Origin: Fibrobacter sp.
GTDB taxonomy: Bacteria > Fibrobacterota > Fibrobacteria > Fibrobacterales > Fibrobacteraceae
Length of the DNA: 64,000 nt
NCBI GenBank assembly: GCA_017503015.1
Contig: JAFVTX010000030.1
Span: 1-64,000 of the forward strand
Reading direction: 5' to 3'
Below, piece by piece: positions 60,089 to 64,000 of this stretch. The first letter of the stretch is position 1. Each line of letters opens with the position of its first letter. The notes under the pieces are model-generated. The model was not told the DNA's origin. It searched no databases and saw only the letters and a program-made list of their open reading frames with translations. The translations under genes were made by a program, and so were the position numbers.

Positions 60089-62065
60089 TTACACCTTCGG
60101 CATCCTTACCGTCTTGTTAAATTCTTCGGGCGTAGTGAAGGTGGGTACAATGTGGTGCAGGGCGGAAATGGCGGTCTTGTCGTCATTTTCCTGGGCTGCA
60201 TTTTTCAATGTCCAAAGTTCATTGATAAAGGTATCGGCATCAATCTCGATCTGCTTTCCGATATAGATGAGCTTGTTCTTGGTCTTCTGCAGACCCTCTT
60301 CGTTCATCAGCAATTCTTCGAGAAGTTTTTCGCCAGGTCGCAGCCCCGTGAACTTGATTTCCACATCCTTATAGGGCACCTTGCCATACATACGGATCAG
60401 GTTTTCAGCCAAGGTCACAATCTTTACGGGCTGTCCCATATCCAGCACAAAAATCTCGCCACCGTGAGCAAAGCTTGCCGCCTCAAGCACCAAGTTCACC
60501 GCCTCCGGAATAGTCATAAAGTAGCGGATAATGTCTGGGTGTGTCACCGTCACGGGCTTGCCCTGCTCAATCTGGCGCTTGAACAAGGGAATCACGGAGC
60601 CGTTACTTCCCAGCACGTTTCCAAAGCGGGTGGTCACAAATTCAGTCTTGCAGTCCTTTTGTTGTGCAAAGAACTGGACAATCATTTCGCAACAACGCTT
60701 GGACGCCCCCATCACGTTGGTGGGGTTCACCGCCTTGTCGGTACTGATCATCACGAACTTTTTCACGTTGTGCAACAGGGAAAGGGTAGCCATGTTAAAA
60801 GTGCCCACCACGTTGTTCTTGATGGCTTCCATGGGGTTATTTTCCATCAGAGGCACGTGCTTGTGGGCCGCCGCATGGAACACCACCTGGGGCTCATATT
60901 TCTTGAAAATCTGGTTCATGCGGAAATAGTCGCGAACACTTGCAATCAGAGTCACCAGGTTCAGGCGGTCGCCATACCCCATCACCAGTTCCTGCTGGAT
61001 TTCGTAGGCATTGTTCTCGTAGATATCCACGATAATCACCTGTTTGGGCTTGTACTTTGCAATCTGGCGCACCAATTCGCTACCGATGCTGCCACCCCCG
61101 CCGGTGACCATGCAGACTTTACCCTCGATGAACTCTCGAATTTCAGAATTGTTGAACTTGATGGGCTCGCGGCCAAGCAAGTCCTCCACCTTGATGTCGC
61201 GGATCTGGCTCACAAAGTTGGTGGCGCCGGTCCCCACGGCAGATGTATCCAGGAGAGTCCCGATAAAGGGCAGCACCTTCACGGGGAGACCCGTCTTGCC
61301 GCAGATATCCAAAATGACCTGCCTGTCCTCTGGCGGGCAACTGGGGATGGCGAATATAATCTGCTCAATCCGCATTTCCCTGGCCACCTTCGGTATGTCG
61401 CTGGTGGAACCCGCCACCAGCACACCGTTGAAGGGCTTGCCTATCTTGTAGCGGTCGTCGTCTATCAGGCACACGGGGTTGATGTTCTTGGCGGAACCCG
61501 TGCTTTCCCCGTGGCTCGCGTCGGCCTGGTTGTTGCGGATTTCGTCCAGCAGCAAGTGTGTGGCGTTCCCCGCACCAATAATCATGGTGCGCTTGCGTTC
61601 GGCCTCGTGCATTCCCGTAGAAACCAAAGACACAAAGGTCCTACGGAACAGATAACGGAACAGAGAAACTCCCACCACCGCCACAAAGGCGTGAAGCAAG
61701 GCAAATTCCCAGAACAGGTCCTTGTGGAACAGGTACACCAGGCCATAAGCCACAGCAATACCTACGACAATTCCCTTGACGCAACTCAGGTAATCCCGCT
61801 TGCTAAAATAACGCCACAGCTTGTTGTAGGCACCAAAGAACAGCAGGCTTCCAAAGCAGCAAATAATGCTTACGACAATAATGAGAAACAGGTCAGGCCG
61901 ACCGATACGCTGGGCGAAAAGGGGCAGAGGGTAGTTGGCGATCAAAGCCGACACCGCCACCACGAAGGCATCCGCAAGGGCAAGCACCCGCTTTCGCAAG
62001 CGGAAACTGTTCATCAGCGCCTTGAAGTGCCCGCTTCCCTTAATTCTCTCTTTAATGTTCGCCAT
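60089..62065 (-). CDS. Nucleoside-diphosphate sugar epimerase/dehydratase, CapD/PglF type
   Basis: 658 residues. Four N-terminal transmembrane helices are followed by a first Rossmann-like region (TMIIGAGNATHLLLDEIRNN) and the catalytic short-chain dehydrogenase domain with GGGGSIGSELVRQ, ISTDKAVNPTNVMGASKR (Met instead of Tyr in YxxxK) and DMGQPVKIVTLAENLIR. This is the CapD/WbpM/PglF layout; such enzymes make UDP-sugars for capsule, O-antigen or glycoprotein. The Wzi-like gene ends 3 bp upstream, so the two form a surface-polysaccharide unit. Confidence 0.9.
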   Translation of the reverse strand: MANIKERIKGSGHFKALMNSFRLRKRVLALADAFVVAVSALIANYPLPLFAQRIGRPDLFLIIVVSIICCFGSLLFFGAYNKLWRYFSKRDYLSCVKGIVVGIAVAYGLVYLFHKDLFWEFALLHAFVAVVGVSLFRYLFRRTFVSLVSTGMHEAERKRTMIIGAGNATHLLLDEIRNNQADASHGESTGSAKNINPVCLIDDDRYKIGKPFNGVLVAGSTSDIPKVAREMRIEQIIFAIPSCPPEDRQVILDICGKTGLPVKVLPFIGTLLDTSAVGTGATNFVSQIRDIKVEDLLGREPIKFNNSEIREFIEGKVCMVTGGGGSIGSELVRQIAKYKPKQVIIVDIYENNAYEIQQELVMGYGDRLNLVTLIASVRDYFRMNQIFKKYEPQVVFHAAAHKHVPLMENNPMEAIKNNVVGTFNMATLSLLHNVKKFVMISTDKAVNPTNVMGASKRCCEMIVQFFAQQKDCKTEFVTTRFGNVLGSNGSVIPLFKRQIEQGKPVTVTHPDIIRYFMTIPEAVNLVLEAASFAHGGEIFVLDMGQPVKIVTLAENLIRMYGKVPYKDVEIKFTGLRPGEKLLEELLMNEEGLQKTKNKLIYIGKQIEIDADTFINELWTLKNAAQENDDKTAISALHHIVPTFTTPEEFNKTVRMPKV

Positions 62066-62068
62066 ATG

Positions 62069-63577
62069 CTACCACATGAATGAAACTCTAATGTCTGCCG
62101 CCTTGGAGTCCCCCAAGGTCAACTCTCCCGAAAAACCAACAAACCGTCCGTTGTACCCGATGGCTGGAGCCACGGTATAAACAAGAGGCGCCCCATGGGC
62201 AAAACGCTTGCGCACCGTCTTGTAAGGGTCTTCGATGTCACTGCCGGCATCGGTCCCTTTCCACAGCCACTTCTGGTGTACGCCCGCAAACAGCTGTCCA
62301 AGGGACCCAAGGGCCGCCTGGGCATATACCGTCCAGTCCACCGCCAAGCTGTTGGGGCCATTGGGATTCCCTAGAGGAGCCCCCAGGTTCGCAAGCTGCG
62401 CATGGGCGGTATCGTAATGACAATAGGTGTAGGGCTCCACACGGGCGATTTCGGCAATGGTACCCGCACTGAGTCGCTTTTGCCCCACGTAAAAGTCGTG
62501 CCCCGCCTGCAGACCCAGCATGCCTGCCCAGCGGTTGTTGCTGTACTTGTTTTCGTAAACTGCATTGGGCGATTCCAAATCATCCAAGAAGAACTCACCA
62601 TAAAGCCTGACCGCACTGAACAGGCGGTAGTTCATGTCCAGGGCCAGAGCGCCGTTGTTTACCCGCTCGGTGTAATTGCCCTTTTCAATAAAAAGCGGAG
62701 CGATGGGCACGAACAGCCAGGGCTTGTTCTCGTTGTACAGCACCTGGATTTCGCTCATGCCGATAGTCAAGTTTCCCAAGGCCAGTTCGTAGCGGTGGGC
62801 ATACAGGTTCCGGTCGTTCAGGTTGTTCTTGCTGTAGCTCCAGCTGTCCACCCGAAGGTCTGCATACACGCTGAACACCCGCAGGGGTCCAAAGGTCAGG
62901 TCCAAGGAAAGCATGTTGTAGGGCAAGGCAAACTGGTTCAGGGATAGATTGTTGTAGTAGCCCGGCCCCCAGTGGAGCACGTCACGGGCCAGTTGGAGCC
63001 TTGCCCAGGCGTAGTTCAGGGCCATGTGTGCCCTGTAGCGGGAATAGCTCACGTAGTCGGCACCGGCATTGCCTTCCTTGGTCTGTACGTCAAAGACCTC
63101 GCCGTCGAAACTCTTGGGCTTCTTGGCGGAATGCTCGCCGGCATACATGCGGGCATCCAAATCGAAATCTAGGGAGTCGGCGTAACCCCGCAAGTAAATA
63201 CCCCCGTCAAAAGAGGGCCACAGGGTATCGCCCAGAAATTCACTACCGCGGTATTCCGCCCCGAACACCGGGGACGCCGCCACACCGAAACTGTGGCTCT
63301 TGCCAAAGAACTCACCGGTGGTATCGGCCATGAACATCATTGCGCCGGATTCTGCACGGGTAAAGTTCCGGATAAATCCGTAATCACGCCTGGGGTAGGT
63401 AAAGAACTGACGGTCCTCCCCCACGGTCTGCCTGTGGTACTCCATGAGCATGGGGGAATGTTCCAGACCCTGCAAATTCCGGGTACGTTCGGAACCCACC
63501 ACAGGGGCAGCCCCCGAGGTTCCGCACGTAACCCAAAAAACGCTCCAGAAGAGCAATATCCGGAGTTTCATTTGCAT
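62069..63577 (-). CDS. Capsule assembly Wzi-family outer membrane protein
   Basis: 502 residues. Signal peptide (RILLFWSVFWVTCGTSGA) then beta strands with the Wzi/outer-membrane barrel pattern (DYVSYSRYRAHMALNYAWARLQLARD, VLHWGPGYYNNLSLNQFALPYNMLSLDL). Wzi anchors group 1 capsule; here the adjacent CapD-like gene supports a capsule role. TATATTTC lies 6 nt before ATG 63577 with no Shine-Dalgarno sequence. A second in-frame ATG at 63571 is possible. Confidence 0.8.
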   Translation of the reverse strand: MQMKLRILLFWSVFWVTCGTSGAAPVVGSERTRNLQGLEHSPMLMEYHRQTVGEDRQFFTYPRRDYGFIRNFTRAESGAMMFMADTTGEFFGKSHSFGVAASPVFGAEYRGSEFLGDTLWPSFDGGIYLRGYADSLDFDLDARMYAGEHSAKKPKSFDGEVFDVQTKEGNAGADYVSYSRYRAHMALNYAWARLQLARDVLHWGPGYYNNLSLNQFALPYNMLSLDLTFGPLRVFSVYADLRVDSWSYSKNNLNDRNLYAHRYELALGNLTIGMSEIQVLYNENKPWLFVPIAPLFIEKGNYTERVNNGALALDMNYRLFSAVRLYGEFFLDDLESPNAVYENKYSNNRWAGMLGLQAGHDFYVGQKRLSAGTIAEIARVEPYTYCHYDTAHAQLANLGAPLGNPNGPNSLAVDWTVYAQAALGSLGQLFAGVHQKWLWKGTDAGSDIEDPYKTVRKRFAHGAPLVYTVAPAIGYNGRFVGFSGELTLGDSKAADIRVSFMW

Positions 63578-63609
63578 TTGTTAGAAATATAAAAACATTA
63601 ACTCAAGAC

Positions 63610-63646
63610 GTCATTCTGAGGGCGCGTAGCGACTGAAGAATCCAGA
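63610..63646. repeat. Dispersed intergenic repeat (GTCATTCTGAG...GAATCC)
   Basis: GTCATTCTGAGGGCGCGTAGCGACTGAAGAATCC is the common GTCATTCTGAG-CGACTGAAGAATCC element seen in many bacterial genomes; it also appears, in variant form, near 25068 and 51243. Confidence 0.6.
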
Positions 63647-63709
63647 CCAGCGGAACCTACCGTATTCCCCCAAAACTATTTCAGGGTCAGGATGACAACT
63701 GGGGTGGGG

Positions 63710-64000
63710 CTAGAACTTAATAGGATACAGCAAGAACCAGTGAAATTCAGGATAAACTTGCACAGCCGGTGCCGGCAGTTTGAAATAGTTCAAGCTCTTT
63801 ATCAGGGTGCGGGCCATGCGGCTCTGGGGGCGGAAAGCCTCCAAGTCGTAGTCCAGGGCGATATACACTTCCCTGTGGGGGGTAATCTCCTTGTTGTGCA
63901 AAAAGACGCCATCGTCAATGCTTAAACCGGCCGCAATGGCAAGCCAGCTGGGGTAATAGCTGCGGACAGCTGTCGGCAACATACGGTAAATCTTGAAAGA
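63710..64000 (-). CDS. Probable DUF2279-family protein, C-terminal part
   Basis: Partial: the frame runs off the right edge. The visible end, with YYPSWLAIAAGLSIDDG, REVYIALDYDLEAF and the hydrophobic ending FKLPAPAVQVYPEFHWFLLYPIKF, resembles the C-terminus of DUF2279 periplasmic/lipoproteins by pattern only. It lies upstream of the Wzi-like gene on the same strand. Confidence 0.45.
   Translation of the reverse strand, partial: SFKIYRMLPTAVRSYYPSWLAIAAGLSIDDGVFLHNKEITPHREVYIALDYDLEAFRPQSRMARTLIKSLNYFKLPAPAVQVYPEFHWFLLYPIKF

Overview
The window reads as chromosome of a Fibrobacter species (phylum Fibrobacterota). Several protein types are hallmarks of that genus: the 'Fibrobacter succinogenes major paralogous domain' (4340-5479, 6022-8049 and a broken copy at 5476-6025), a fibro-slime protein (39866-42415), a TIGR02147-type regulator (9692-10558), many lipoproteins with poly-serine linkers, PorV-like outer membrane proteins and a type IX secretion (T9SS) style C-terminal domain. 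Several genes have a Bacteroidetes-like TAnnTTTG promoter element directly before the start codon. No rRNA, tRNA, CRISPR array, insertion sequence or prophage was found.

Layout. 1-4300: end of a class A penicillin-binding protein, rlmN plus a methyltransferase, a YchJ-type SEC-C protein and argC. 4340-9307: a tightly coupled minus-strand accessory operon of surface lipoproteins, one broken gene, a DUF2971 protein and a small membrane protein. 9692-12253: TIGR02147 regulator and large lipoprotein. 12294-15037: obgE, smpB and a cell-wall amidase. 15184-24636: yebC, a lysine-rich exported protein, phosphohexomutase, Nudix hydrolase, an envelope cluster (PorV-like, STAS, M23-like, lipoprotein) and a Xer recombinase. 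24818-26801: TM2 protein, rdgB, a tandem structured repeat and a VanX-like dipeptidase. 26847-29981: a TonB-dependent receptor preceded by a gene for an exported ubiquitin. 30140-35654: nitrilase-family amidase, maltokinase, GH57 branching enzyme and DUF4912 protein (alpha-glucan metabolism). 35679-43227: outer membrane and lipoproteins, thrC and the fibro-slime protein. 43526-54670: serA, ispG, metK, ruvB, an ABC permease, dapB, mutS and scpB. 54663-58835: CcsA/ResB cytochrome c maturation, a metallophosphatase and CvfB. 58857-64000: exported tyrosine phosphatase, CapD-like sugar epimerase/dehydratase, Wzi-like capsule protein and the end of a probable DUF2279 protein.

The standout is 29232-29981. 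It encodes a protein with a 23-residue signal peptide, then a complete 76-residue ubiquitin fold identical to human ubiquitin at 59 of 76 positions by my hand alignment, then a repetitive serine linker and a T9SS-like C-terminal domain. All seven ubiquitin lysines and the Leu8/Ile44/His68/Val70 patch are kept, but the C-terminal Gly-Gly is Gly-Glu. Predicted signal-peptide cleavage leaves ubiquitin Met1 as the mature N-terminus. It looks like a eukaryotic gene captured and refitted for display at the cell surface. A TonB-dependent receptor gene starts 27 bp downstream on the same strand. No E1, E2, E3 or deubiquitinase was recognised in the window.

The intergenic space is rich in short repeats: microhairpin arrays, low-complexity imperfect palindromes, the dispersed repeats ending in GATGAC, and a 93-94 bp tandem unit. 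One dispersed repeat appears to sit in frame inside the maltokinase gene.
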